64,000 nucleotides of DNA, from NCBI GenBank assembly GCA_002415485.1, contig DHYU01000060.1, forward strand, positions 10,121 through 74,120. The letters are read 5' to 3'. The position numbers and the translations under genes were made by a program. Below the pieces are notes generated by a model. It made no database searches. It was not told where the DNA came from and worked only from the letters and a program-made list of their open reading frames with translations. Source of the stretch: Proteobacteria bacterium UBA5122 (lineage in GTDB: Bacteria; Pseudomonadota; Gammaproteobacteria; Tenderiales; Tenderiaceae). Each line of letters opens with the position of its first letter. The stretch's first letter is position 1. Positions 33,910-42,006 of this stretch are shown here, piece by piece.

Positions 33910-35151
33910 TCAACGACTCGTGTCGGCAGTAAAGAGCAGACGCTCGTAAAACTGGCCGCGCATACAGTGATTGGAGCTCATGGCCGATGCATAACCCCCG
34001 GCGTTGAGGAAGACCAGGTAGTCACCCTCTTCCATGGGCGGTAGCTCGACCTCTTCGGCCCAGATATCCAGCGCCTCGTTGATGTTGCCGGCGATGGTGA
34101 CCTTGCCAGTGGCGCCGGGACGCAGGCGACAAGGGGTGGGTTCGCAGGGCAGGCGATAGAAGGCAGGCTCAAGGGCCAGGTTAAATCCGCCATTGACGCC
34201 GATAAAGTCCACCTGCTGTTTGCGTTCCACGGTGTTGACCTGCAGCACCAACACGCCGCTGTCCTTGACCAGAAAGTCTCCAGGCTCAACACAGACCTCA
34301 AGGTTGCGTGGCGCGAAGTGTTTTTTCAGGATGTCTGACCAGTGCTGCAGGTCCAGTGGGCTGTCGGTCAGCACATGGGGCAGGCCGAGGCCACCACCGA
34401 TATTGACGCTGCGCACGGTCTCCAGCTGATCAACAAACCACGTGCAGTCGCCGACGATCTCGTCCCACAGCGGCAGCTGCGGCGCCAGATAACCGATGCC
34501 GACATGGAAGTGGATGCGTTCTATGGTCATGCCGTGCTGCTGTGCCTCGGCACAGGCCTCGGCGAAGTGTTCACGGTAGATGCCAAACTTGGTGGTCTTG
34601 CGGCCACTGTATTGCAGCAACTGGTTATTGCCGTAGCCGACCCCTTTGCCGGGGTTGACGCGCAGACCGATGCGACGCCCTGGGCAACGCTGCCCCAGGC
34701 GGCGGATCGTGCTGATGGAGTCACAATTGATCAGTACTGCCGGGAGACGCGCCAGGATGTCCAGATCCTCGTTCGAGACCGAGGTCGCGGTAAAGGAGAT
34801 ATCCTCCTCCCGAAAGCCACAGGCCAGGGCGTGCTGTACTTCGGCAGGTGAGCAGGCATCAATGCCACACAGGCCGCTGTTGCGCATCATGCTCAACAAG
34901 GGGGTAAAACGGTTCGCCTTCATCGCGTAAAAAACGCGGTGACGTAAACCGGTCGCGCTCAAGGCCCCTAGCAGCGTGTGCAGTTTCGCCAATACCCGGT
35001 CGCCGTTATAAAAAAACGATGGCGTGCCGTGCGCGGTGGCCAGCATCTGCAGGCTGTGCCCGGCCAGTGTGAGATCACCGTTGTCGGCATAGTGCAGGTC
35101 CGTCCGCTGCCACCAGAAGTCGGCTGTAGGATGGTTTAAGACGGTGTTCAA
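33910..35151 (-). CDS. Fold-type III PLP-dependent decarboxylase (LysA/ornithine decarboxylase-like)
   Basis: The 413-residue enzyme has the PLP lysine in VFYAMKANRF (Lys78 with the chosen start), FHVGIGY, the phosphate-binding VNIGGGLGLPH and the late GGYASAMSSN. It has an alanine-racemase-type barrel and a C-terminal beta domain. Relatives decarboxylate diaminopimelate, ornithine, lysine or carboxynorspermidine; which one applies here is unclear. No ATG fits the overlap. TTG 35151, 9 bp after GAAGGG and overlapping the stop of the SET gene, is the likely start. That overlap indicates tight coupling with the SET protein. Confidence 0.82.
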   Translation of the reverse strand: MNTVLNHPTADFWWQRTDLHYADNGDLTLAGHSLQMLATAHGTPSFFYNGDRVLAKLHTLLGALSATGLRHRVFYAMKANRFTPLLSMMRNSGLCGIDACSPAEVQHALACGFREEDISFTATSVSNEDLDILARLPAVLINCDSISTIRRLGQRCPGRRIGLRVNPGKGVGYGNNQLLQYSGRKTTKFGIYREHFAEACAEAQQHGMTIERIHFHVGIGYLAPQLPLWDEIVGDCTWFVDQLETVRSVNIGGGLGLPHVLTDSPLDLQHWSDILKKHFAPRNLEVCVEPGDFLVKDSGVLVLQVNTVERKQQVDFIGVNGGFNLALEPAFYRLPCEPTPCRLRPGATGKVTIAGNINEALDIWAEEVELPPMEEGDYLVFLNAGGYASAMSSNHCMRGQFYERLLFTADTSR

Positions 35152-35627
35152 CGTTTTAGACCCTTCAGGTATGCGAGGCCTTCCTCGTTCACCAGCTCCT
35201 TGCGGCCAGTGATCCAATGGCGGCAGCTGCCGGAGCCACACAGACAGGCAAACTGTTTGAACAGAACATCCTCAGTGGCGGCATAGTCCATGCTCAATAC
35301 CGCTTCGGGTTCAATGTTGTCCAGCGCCCACACTTCCAGTGTCTGCATGTCGACAAAGACATTGGGTGAGCACGAGTGGGCCAGATAGCCGACAAACTGC
35401 TCATCCAGCAAATGGATATTGGAGTTGATTTGCAGGGTGTGCTGGGTGCGGTAGGGTAGAACCGTCCCCGAGAAACGGGCAATCAATTCACCACGTGGGT
35501 GCCCACGCCGAGAGTAAACGGCCTTGCCCTTGCCGTTTTCACGTTCTTCAACGATAAATTCTGAGGCGGGTGAGGGACTACAGTCTTCTTCCTCTTCTGC
35601 TTCGATTTCGAAACGCGATGCTGCCAT
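35148..35627 (-). CDS. SET-domain protein lysine methyltransferase-like
   Basis: The 159-residue protein has an acidic N-terminal tail (EAEEEEDC) and then a short SET domain: GYLAHSCSPNV, in which Asn-His of the usual NHSC is Ala-His, a tyrosine in LSMDYAA, and a post-SET cysteine group (CLCGSGSC) that should bind zinc with the SET cysteine. SET enzymes move a methyl group from SAM to lysine side chains. It overlaps the start of the PLP decarboxylase, so the partner substrate may be a lysine-like amino acid or a protein. Confidence 0.8.
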   Translation of the reverse strand: MAASRFEIEAEEEEDCSPSPASEFIVEERENGKGKAVYSRRGHPRGELIARFSGTVLPYRTQHTLQINSNIHLLDEQFVGYLAHSCSPNVFVDMQTLEVWALDNIEPEAVLSMDYAATEDVLFKQFACLCGSGSCRHWITGRKELVNEEGLAYLKGLKR

Positions 35628-35950
35628 GATTGTTCAGACTCCTTATGGGTGATTGTTTGACAACAAAACTTCGTGCTATTTGCCAGATAATACGAAGAAG
35701 TGCAATTGGAAAATGATATGCAGATGCAATTTATAACATCCTGAGGGTTGTAGGGGTACTTTAGTGTCCGGGGGACAGGAATGGTGCCGTTGGGCAGATT
35801 CGATCAGGGGTGGGGGTGAGAGAAGTCCAAGGCCATGTTTTTAAATGGATTTTTTATATCCTGGCAAAACAAGGAAGATCGTCGGGCTGTCCATTCGTCA
35901 ATAAACCCAGCTTTTGGATTGGTATTGGTGGGGATCTTCCACGTAGGCGT
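35628..35950. other. Intergenic region between the pyr operon and the SET gene
   Basis: In these 323 bp I found no gene. An 8-bp inverted repeat (35873-35880 with 35933-35940, arms GGAAGATC/GATCTTCC) with a 52-base loop lies just after the minus-strand pyr operon and may help end it. The part next to the SET gene is AT-rich and presumably holds its promoter; no clear -35/-10 pair stands out. Confidence 0.45.
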
Positions 35951-36532
35951 TTAGTGAAATACTAACTGCGCTGTATATTGAGAGGTGTCGGTCATCCACT
36001 GTTGTAACAAGTCTTCAGATTTGCCTTCAAAACACCCAGGTTGCCATTCCTCGCGCGCCAGGCGGCACGCGATCTTCCAGTCTTCCAACAGGGGCATGGT
36101 GGCGATTACGTCCGACGGTAGCCCTGGCAGCATGATGCGTGAGGGTTCGGCCTTAAATGGAAAGGGCTTGTCGCTTTGTAGAATGACGAGTGCTGGGCGT
36201 TGTTGTTGGGTCTTGAGCAGGCGGCAGGTGTAGACGGCGTCGGCGATGCCGAGTTGTTTGCCGAGGATGACGGTGTTGTTGGCGTCTACAGGTGGTTGCC
36301 AATCGGTGTTGGGTTGCTGTGTTAAATCCAGTGTTTGGCCTGCGGATGGCAGTGCCTGTGGCCCGTTGGCATAGAACAATAGATCCAGTTCGTGTGTGCG
36401 TGCCGCCATGATCGCGCCCTGGCCGAGCTCGCCACAAAAGCGGCTGCCGGGTGGAGGCGGGGTGTCGGTGAATGTGACGGTGAGTTGCCACTGACCTGCG
36501 CCGAGGTCAGTGGCGTGGATGACTTCCATCAT
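35951..36532 (-). CDS. Unknown protein at the end of the pyr operon, possibly PyrK-like
   Basis: The 193-residue product starts at ATG 36532, 10 bp after the stop of the dihydroorotase-like gene (the ATG at 36529 is equivalent). An early beta-rich part (WQLTVTFTDTPPPPGSRFCG) and a later Rossmann-like part (PALVILQSDKPF, MLPGLPSDVIATMPLLEDW) vaguely recall the two-domain shape of ferredoxin-reductase or PyrK electron-transfer subunits. The FAD motif and the Fe-S cysteines are not recognisable. The position suggests a role in pyrimidine synthesis. Treat the function as unknown. Confidence 0.5.
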   Translation of the reverse strand: MMEVIHATDLGAGQWQLTVTFTDTPPPPGSRFCGELGQGAIMAARTHELDLLFYANGPQALPSAGQTLDLTQQPNTDWQPPVDANNTVILGKQLGIADAVYTCRLLKTQQQRPALVILQSDKPFPFKAEPSRIMLPGLPSDVIATMPLLEDWKIACRLAREEWQPGCFEGKSEDLLQQWMTDTSQYTAQLVFH

Positions 36533-36542
36533 CGCGTTACGA

Positions 36543-37826
36543 TCATTCGCCGTGGAGTTGGTAGACCAGCCGGCCACCGACCAGGGTGTGGGTGACGCGG
36601 CCCTTTAGTTCCCAGCCGAGGAAGGGCGTGTTGTGGCCGCGGCTTTGAATGGTGTCTTTGCTCAGCTCCCAATACTGCTCCGGGTCGACGATGGCGATGT
36701 CGGCGGCGCGGCCGATGCCGAGCGTGCCGGCCTCCAGGCCGAGGATCTGCGCCGGGGCGCAGGTGACCTTGGCGATGGCGCTGCTGAGGCTGAGGTTGGC
36801 CTCGTCGGCCAGACGCAGTGTCAGCGGCAACAGGGTTTCGAGGGCCGACATGCCGGTCTCGGTCTCGCTGAACGGCACCAGCTTGGCGTCGGCCTCGTGC
36901 GGTTGGTGATCGGAGCAGATGGCGCTGATCACGCCGCGTTGCAGGCTTTGGCGCAGGCCCTGCATGTCACGCTGACTGCGCAGCGGTGGCCGCAGATGGC
37001 ATTGGCTGTTGAATTCGCCCACGTCCATGTCGGTGAGGAACAGTTGATGTGCGGCGACATCTATCGTCACCGGCAGACCATCGAACTGGGCGCGGCCGAC
37101 CATCTGCACGGCCTTGGCCGATGACAGGCGACAGAAGTGGGCGCGCACACCGGTGTCGGCGATCAGGGCCAGGTCGCGGGCGACGGCGACGGTCTCGGCG
37201 GCCTCGGGGATGCCGGGCAGGCCGAGGCGGGTGCTGATCGCGCCTTCATGCATGCAGCCACCGGCGGCGAGGTTGTCATCCTCGGCGTGGAGGAAGACGG
37301 TCAGGCCAAAGGTGGCGGCGTATTCCATCATCCGTCGTTGAACCTGATGGTCCTTGAACGGCGCGTAGCCGTTGCTGACACCGACACAGCCTGCCGTTTG
37401 CAGCGCGGCCATCTCGCTCAGGAGGTTACCTGCCAGTTCCTGCGTCGCGGCGCCGATGCAGACCACGCGCGCCCGGCCGATGCGTTCGCTGCGCAGGCGG
37501 ATCAGCTTGACCACGGCCGGGGTATCGATCACCGGATCGGTATCCGGCGGGCAGGCCAGCGTGGTGATGCCCGCGCTGACGGCAGCCTGGATCTCGGAGG
37601 CGAGGGTCGCCTTGTATTCATAACCGGGTTCGCGCAGGCGGGCGGCGAGGTCGACCAGACCGGGGATGATCAGCTGGCCGCTGGCGTCGATGGTCTGCTC
37701 GGCCGTGAAGTCGGCAGGCGCAGCGCCGAGGGCGACGATGTTGCCGTCGCGGATGTGCAGGGCATCGATGCGGTCGATGTCGTTGGCCGGATCGATGATG
37801 CGGCCATTGAGGATGGAAATATTCAT
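36543..37826 (-). CDS. pyrC': Dihydroorotase-like protein lacking the metal-binding histidines (PyrC')
   Basis: The 427-residue protein has the fold and order of class I dihydroorotase (start LNGRIIDP, ICSDHQPHE, ending with VGGRLVYQ). The catalytic HxH motif expected in GLVDLHVHLREPG reads GLVDLAARLREPG (residues about 56-68), so both zinc-binding histidines are gone. In Pseudomonas an equivalent inactive protein (PyrC') is needed to assemble aspartate carbamoyltransferase, and a separate enzyme makes dihydroorotate. Its start overlaps the pyrB stop by one base, which fits that partnership. A true pyrC must be elsewhere. Confidence 0.9.
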   Translation of the reverse strand: MNISILNGRIIDPANDIDRIDALHIRDGNIVALGAAPADFTAEQTIDASGQLIIPGLVDLAARLREPGYEYKATLASEIQAAVSAGITTLACPPDTDPVIDTPAVVKLIRLRSERIGRARVVCIGAATQELAGNLLSEMAALQTAGCVGVSNGYAPFKDHQVQRRMMEYAATFGLTVFLHAEDDNLAAGGCMHEGAISTRLGLPGIPEAAETVAVARDLALIADTGVRAHFCRLSSAKAVQMVGRAQFDGLPVTIDVAAHQLFLTDMDVGEFNSQCHLRPPLRSQRDMQGLRQSLQRGVISAICSDHQPHEADAKLVPFSETETGMSALETLLPLTLRLADEANLSLSSAIAKVTCAPAQILGLEAGTLGIGRAADIAIVDPEQYWELSKDTIQSRGHNTPFLGWELKGRVTHTLVGGRLVYQLHGE

Positions 37827-38806
37827 TAGGCCTCACCTCCGGTCGGTTGCGCGACGGTGCCCAGGCACATCGACATCACCGCCATGCGCACGGCGATGCC
37901 GTGGGTGACCTGTTGCAGGATCACCGACTGCGGCCCATCGGCGACGCTGGATTCAATCTCGACGCCGCGGTTGATCGGCCCCGGATGCATGACGATGGCG
38001 TCGGGTTTGGCCCAGGCCAGCTTCTCTTCGGTCAGGCCGTAGAGATTAAAGTATTCGTGTTCGCTCGGCAGCAGCGCGCCAGACATACGTTCGTTTTGCA
38101 GGCGCAGCATGATGACGACATCGACATCCTTCAGCCCGGCCTTCATGTCGTGATAGACGTGTACGCCGAGGGCCTCGACATCCTTTGGCAGCAGCGTCTT
38201 CGGTGCAATGACGCGCACCTCGTTGACGCCGAGCGTGGTCAGCGCGTGGATCTGCGAACGGGCGACGCGCGAGTGCAGGATGTCGCCGACGATGGCCACG
38301 TTCAGCGGATAAAAATCCCCCTTGCAGCGACGGATGGTGAACATGTCGAGCATGGCCTGTGTCGGGTGGGCGTGACGGCCGTCACCGGCATTGACGACGC
38401 TGACATGCGGCGCGACATGTTTGGCGATGAAGTGCGCGGCGCCGCTCTCTTCGTGACGCACGATGAACATGTCGCAGTGCATGGCCTGCAGGTTGTGCAG
38501 CGTGTCGAGCAGGCTCTCGCCCTTTTTGGTCGCCGAGGACGCGATGTTCAGATTCAGCACGTCGGCCGACAGGCGCTTGGCCGCCAGCTCGAAGGTGGTG
38601 CGGGTGCGGGTGCTGGCCTCGAAGAACAGATTGACGATGGTCTTGCCGCGCAGCAGCGGCACCTTTTTCACCGACTGGTCGGTGACCGTGGCCAGCGACT
38701 CAGCGGTGTCGAGGATGTCGACCAGCATCTGGCGCTTAAAACCCTCAATGGTTAAAAAGTGGCGCAGGCGGCCTTGGGCGTCGAGTTGGATATTGGTTCG
38801 CCTCAT
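37826..38806 (-). CDS. pyrB: Aspartate carbamoyltransferase catalytic subunit
   Basis: PyrB joins carbamoyl phosphate and aspartate, the committed step of pyrimidine synthesis. The 326-residue product has the carbamoyl-phosphate loop [29 protein letters not shown] and the late [12 protein letters not shown], all typical. It overlaps the PyrC' gene downstream and follows pyrR by 24 bp, the classic gammaproteobacterial order. Like pseudomonad enzymes it probably forms a PyrB6-PyrC'6 complex. Confidence 0.96.
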   Translation of the reverse strand: MRRTNIQLDAQGRLRHFLTIEGFKRQMLVDILDTAESLATVTDQSVKKVPLLRGKTIVNLFFEASTRTRTTFELAAKRLSADVLNLNIASSATKKGESLLDTLHNLQAMHCDMFIVRHEESGAAHFIAKHVAPHVSVVNAGDGRHAHPTQAMLDMFTIRRCKGDFYPLNVAIVGDILHSRVARSQIHALTTLGVNEVRVIAPKTLLPKDVEALGVHVYHDMKAGLKDVDVVIMLRLQNERMSGALLPSEHEYFNLYGLTEEKLAWAKPDAIVMHPGPINRGVEIESSVADGPQSVILQQVTHGIAVRMAVMSMCLGTVAQPTGGEA

Positions 38807-38830
38807 CGCGTGTGGATCCTTTGGGCTGGT

Positions 38831-39343
38831 TTATTTTTTCTGTTTTTCCACAATGGCCAGGCTCAGCGGCTCCGGCCCTTTCAGTTTAATGGTCTCGTTG
38901 TCGTTGAGCGTGACCTCGGTGCCGACGACTTGCGCCTCGATCGGCAACTCGCGGCCACCACGATCGACCAGCACCGCCAGCGTGATGCTGGCCGGGCGGC
39001 CGTAGTCGAAGATCTCATTCAACGCGGCGCGGATGGTGCGGCCGGTGTAGAGCACGTCGTCGACGAGGATGATGTGGCGGTCGTCGAGGTTGATCGGCAG
39101 ATGCGAGGGTTTGACCTGCGGGTGCATGCCGATGCGGGTGAAGTCATCGCGGTAAAAAGAAATATCGAGGTGACCGAGTGCTTCTTCGATGCCCAGGCGC
39201 TGATGCAGTTGTTCGGCGATCCAGACACCGCCGCTATGGATGCCGATCATGGCCGGGTTGGTGATGCCGTTGTCGCGCATATGCGCGCGCAGTTGCTGTT
39301 CCATCGTCTCCAGCAGCGGGTTGATGGCGATTTCTTGAGTCAT
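38831..39343 (-). CDS. pyrR: PyrR: pyr operon regulator / uracil phosphoribosyltransferase
   Basis: The 170-residue protein has the PRPP-binding loop ILVDDVLYTGRT and the family ending with VDRGGRELPIEAQVVG. PyrR proteins either attenuate pyr mRNA or make UMP from uracil and PRPP; in gammaproteobacteria the regulatory mode is less established. The gene heads the pyr run and is preceded by 95 bp in which I see no anti-terminator hairpin. Confidence 0.94.
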   Translation of the reverse strand: MTQEIAINPLLETMEQQLRAHMRDNGITNPAMIGIHSGGVWIAEQLHQRLGIEEALGHLDISFYRDDFTRIGMHPQVKPSHLPINLDDRHIILVDDVLYTGRTIRAALNEIFDYGRPASITLAVLVDRGGRELPIEAQVVGTEVTLNDNETIKLKGPEPLSLAIVEKQKK

Positions 39344-39438
39344 GCGGATATCCTTGCCCGTCGACTGGGGGCGCTCACGAAAAGTGGCGGTATTGTAGCG
39401 TTTTTTGTGTCGCCGGTCAGGGGCAAACGCGAGGGTGA

Positions 39439-39861
39439 TTAACGATGGAGCCAGGTTTGCAGGATGACGCAGGCGGCGACTTGATCGATGGCGGCCTTGG
39501 CGCGGCCTTTTTTCAAACGGCCGCTGCGGCGTTGTTCGCCGATCATCTCCTCGGCGGCGAGGGAGGAGAGTCGTTCGTCGATCAACTCCACCGGCAGCCC
39601 GCTGCGGTTGCCCAGCTCGGTGGCAAAGGCGCGGGCGGCGGCGGACATCTCGTGTTCCGTGCCGTCCATGTTCATCGGCAGGCCGACGATCAACAGTGCC
39701 GGTCGCCAGTCGCGGATCAGTCGCTCGATGCGTGGCCAGTCGGGGCCTTGTGCGGTGATGGCGACGGTGTCGAGCGGGTTGGTGCTGCCCATCAATTCTT
39801 CGCCGCTGGCGACGCCGATGCGTTTGCGGCCGTAGTCAAAGCCGAGCAGGGTGCGGGACAT
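39439..39861 (-). CDS. ruvX: Holliday junction resolvase-like RuvX (YqgF)
   Basis: The 140-residue RNase H-fold protein starts LLGFDYGRKRIGVASG, with the first metal-binding aspartate, and continues with VGLPMNMDGTE and LIDERLSS (second acidic site). RuvX/YqgF acts in rRNA 5'-end processing and possibly in junction resolution. It lies directly after yqgE, an order conserved in many proteobacteria. Length and motifs are standard. Confidence 0.94.
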   Translation of the reverse strand: MSRTLLGFDYGRKRIGVASGEELMGSTNPLDTVAITAQGPDWPRIERLIRDWRPALLIVGLPMNMDGTEHEMSAAARAFATELGNRSGLPVELIDERLSSLAAEEMIGEQRRSGRLKKGRAKAAIDQVAACVILQTWLHR

Positions 39862-39872
39862 GCGGGGGTGTC

Positions 39873-40433
39873 TTAGGCGTGGCCGACGTGGTCGGACAGA
39901 AACTGTAGATCGATGCCAAGCAGGCTGGCGGCTGCCTGCCAGCGCTGATCATTGGCCAGGTCGAAGATGATGTTGCCGGTCGCCGGGCAGCTGAGCCAGG
40001 CGTTGTCGGCGATCTCCTGCTCCAGCTGGCCCGCCTCCCAACCGGCATAACCGATCGCGATCAGGTGTTTGTGCGGACCGTTGTGGTGGGCGATGTCAGA
40101 GAGGATGTCGCTGGAGGTGGTGATTGCGACCTCGTCCGAGATCACCATCGTCGCCGTCCAGATGCGCTCCGGGCTGTGCAGCACAAAACCGCGCTCCTGC
40201 TGCACCGGGCCGCCGAAATAGATCGCACGCCCGTTGACGGCGGGGTCTTCGGACTTGATGTCGAGCTGGTCGAATACCTCGCCCAGTTCCACGTCCAGCG
40301 GTCGGTTGATCACCACCCCCATCGCCCCCTGTTCATCGTGCTGACAGATGTAGGTGACGGAATGATAAAAGTTCGGATCGTCGAGCTGCGGCATCGCGAT
40401 CAGAAAGTGATTGGTTAGATTGATGTTGTCCAT
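39873..40433 (-). CDS. yqgE: YqgE/AlgH family protein
   Basis: The 186-residue product begins NLTNHFLIAMPQLDDPNFYHSV, then GAMGVVINRPL, YFGGPVQ and YAGWEAGQLEQEI, the complete family signature. The structure of relatives is known but the biochemical role is not; AlgH was linked to alginate regulation in Pseudomonas. It sits between the TonB-like gene and ruvX with small gaps, in the usual neighbourhood. Confidence 0.94.
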   Translation of the reverse strand: MDNINLTNHFLIAMPQLDDPNFYHSVTYICQHDEQGAMGVVINRPLDVELGEVFDQLDIKSEDPAVNGRAIYFGGPVQQERGFVLHSPERIWTATMVISDEVAITTSSDILSDIAHHNGPHKHLIAIGYAGWEAGQLEQEIADNAWLSCPATGNIIFDLANDQRWQAAASLLGIDLQFLSDHVGHA

Positions 40434-40478
40434 GCGTCCAGTATCGGTTGGATTGGGGGTGGGGGCAAGGCGGATTGC

Positions 40479-41375
40479 TTATCCCCCCCCAAACTCATTG
40501 CCTGAAGTAAACCGCCACGTGCGGGTGATGCTCAACACATCTGTGTCCTCTCTCATCTCTGCTGGCAGGGGTGAGAAGGGCGCGGCGCGGCGGACGATGC
40601 CGATGGCGGCGTCGTCAAGCAGTTTGCGGCCGGAGCTGCGCAGCAGGATGATGTCGCGCACACTGCCGTCGTGGTTGATGAGTACTTCCAGGATCAGGCT
40701 GCCGGAGAGATTACGGCGTTTGGCTTCTTCTGGGTAGTACATGTTGCCGATGCCTTCGATCTTGCGCTGCCAGGTGTCATAGTAGGCGGCATCACGAAAG
40801 CTCTTGGTGCTGGCACTGATGCGGTGTACGCGTTCGCGTTTGGAATACAGTTCCATCGACTGAGCAATCTCGGCCTCGAGGCGGGCGATCTCCTGACCGC
40901 TGGCGATCAGTTGCGCGCTGCTGGGGCGCTCTGCCGCTTCCGGTTGAGCTTCGGCCTGGCGCTGCAGTTTGAGATCGGCCTGGTAGCTGGTCAGGCGCTC
41001 ATCCGGTTTAGGGGTCGGTCGCGAGTCTGTTGCGCTGTCCATCGACAGTGCCGCATCCTTGCCATCGACCGGCATCGGCAGCGCGTTGTCCTGATTGCTG
41101 GGGCGGGCCTTGTCCTGTGTGGTGCCGCTGCCGCTTTGATCATGCAGACCGAGATAGTCTGCTTCGTCTGGCACGTCGTTGTTTTCACGTTCGACCAGGA
41201 TCACATCCAGCGTCGGTGCGGTGGTGCTGTTGGTCAGGTCTTCAAAGTCGAAGGTGATGCCGAGGATGACGATGGCGTTGAACATGATCGACAGAAACAG
41301 CGTGAACGTCAGCCGGTCGCGGGCGGTGACGCGCGGGCGTTCGTGGGTGGGCTGTGTGGTCGCGGTGGTGTTCAT
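40479..41375 (-). CDS. TonB-family C-terminal domain protein
   Basis: The 298-residue protein has one N-terminal membrane helix (FTLFLSIMFNAIVILGITFD), a long charged and proline-containing periplasmic spacer with a coiled-coil stretch (ASGQEIARLEAEIAQ), and a C-terminal TonB domain (YYPEEAKRRNLSGSLILEVL). Such proteins normally couple ExbBD energy to outer-membrane receptors, but no exbB or exbD is adjacent. It is found next to yqgE in related genomes (from memory) and may have a different role. A separate complete TonB system lies at 56.5-58.4 kb. Confidence 0.85.
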   Translation of the reverse strand: MNTTATTQPTHERPRVTARDRLTFTLFLSIMFNAIVILGITFDFEDLTNSTTAPTLDVILVERENNDVPDEADYLGLHDQSGSGTTQDKARPSNQDNALPMPVDGKDAALSMDSATDSRPTPKPDERLTSYQADLKLQRQAEAQPEAAERPSSAQLIASGQEIARLEAEIAQSMELYSKRERVHRISASTKSFRDAAYYDTWQRKIEGIGNMYYPEEAKRRNLSGSLILEVLINHDGSVRDIILLRSSGRKLLDDAAIGIVRRAAPFSPLPAEMREDTDVLSITRTWRFTSGNEFGGG

Positions 41376-41905
41376 GGGTTCAGCTTTTCGGGAATCCTGT
41401 TCAAGACATGTTGCGCGATTATACCGCTGACCAGCCCAAAGACGACGGCCATCGTCATCAATACCGGCAATAACTGAAACAGACCCGCGTGCGGGATGAA
41501 CAGCGTATAGGCCAACCAGAACTGGGCAAACATGTGCGCCATCGCCGCCACGATACTCAGACCAATCGGGCCGAGCGCCCAGACCGGCTGTGCATCACTG
41601 ATGCGTTTGGCAACGTAGAGTATGGCGATGCTGGCGCAGGCACCGGCGAGGCTGAGGGCAAAGGCCGGTGATAAAAAGGTGCCGATCAATAACGAACCTA
41701 CCAACACGCGCAGGATCGCGACCCAGGCGGCGGTGCGCCAACCAAACTGAATCAGACAGATGATGGTGATCACATTGGCCAGACCGGGCTTAACGCCGGG
41801 GATGGGGCTGGGCAGCGCACTCTCGGCGATATGGATCGCAATCGCCAGCGCGGTGAGCCAGGCGATGAGGTGGTCTTGGCGTGTGGTTTGTAGGGTGAGC
41901 TTCAT
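41372..41905 (-). CDS. Gx transporter family membrane protein
   Basis: The 177-residue protein has about five helices, with ESALPSPIPGVKPGLANV typical of the Gx/heptaprenyl-diphosphate-synthase-component-I group. That group has an ECF-transporter S-component-like fold. Its job is uncertain, but it often occurs with NusG-II and ApbE-like proteins; both are encoded here 2.4-3.9 kb away on the same strand, beyond dgt and an accessory stretch. The stop overlaps the TonB-like gene by 4 bp. The start was set at ATG 41905 by family length. Confidence 0.8.
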   Translation of the reverse strand: MKLTLQTTRQDHLIAWLTALAIAIHIAESALPSPIPGVKPGLANVITIICLIQFGWRTAAWVAILRVLVGSLLIGTFLSPAFALSLAGACASIAILYVAKRISDAQPVWALGPIGLSIVAAMAHMFAQFWLAYTLFIPHAGLFQLLPVLMTMAVVFGLVSGIIAQHVLNRIPEKLNP

Positions 41906-42006
41906 GCACAGACGGTCGGCCGGAATTAGCTCAAAGCATAGCACGCGGGGTGCGCGCCGGGGGTGGGCTTGTTATATTGCCTGCCATTGGTGAAGGGTGA
42001 ACAGGT

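Noticed and set aside
37137..37829. Plus-strand frames of 230 codons opposite pyrC' and 302 codons (37847-38755) opposite pyrB
   Set aside because: Antisense shadows of two well-supported pyr genes.
39344..39438. PyrR-responsive attenuator upstream of pyrR
   Set aside because: No anti-terminator/terminator pair or PyrR binding loop could be drawn in the 95-bp leader.
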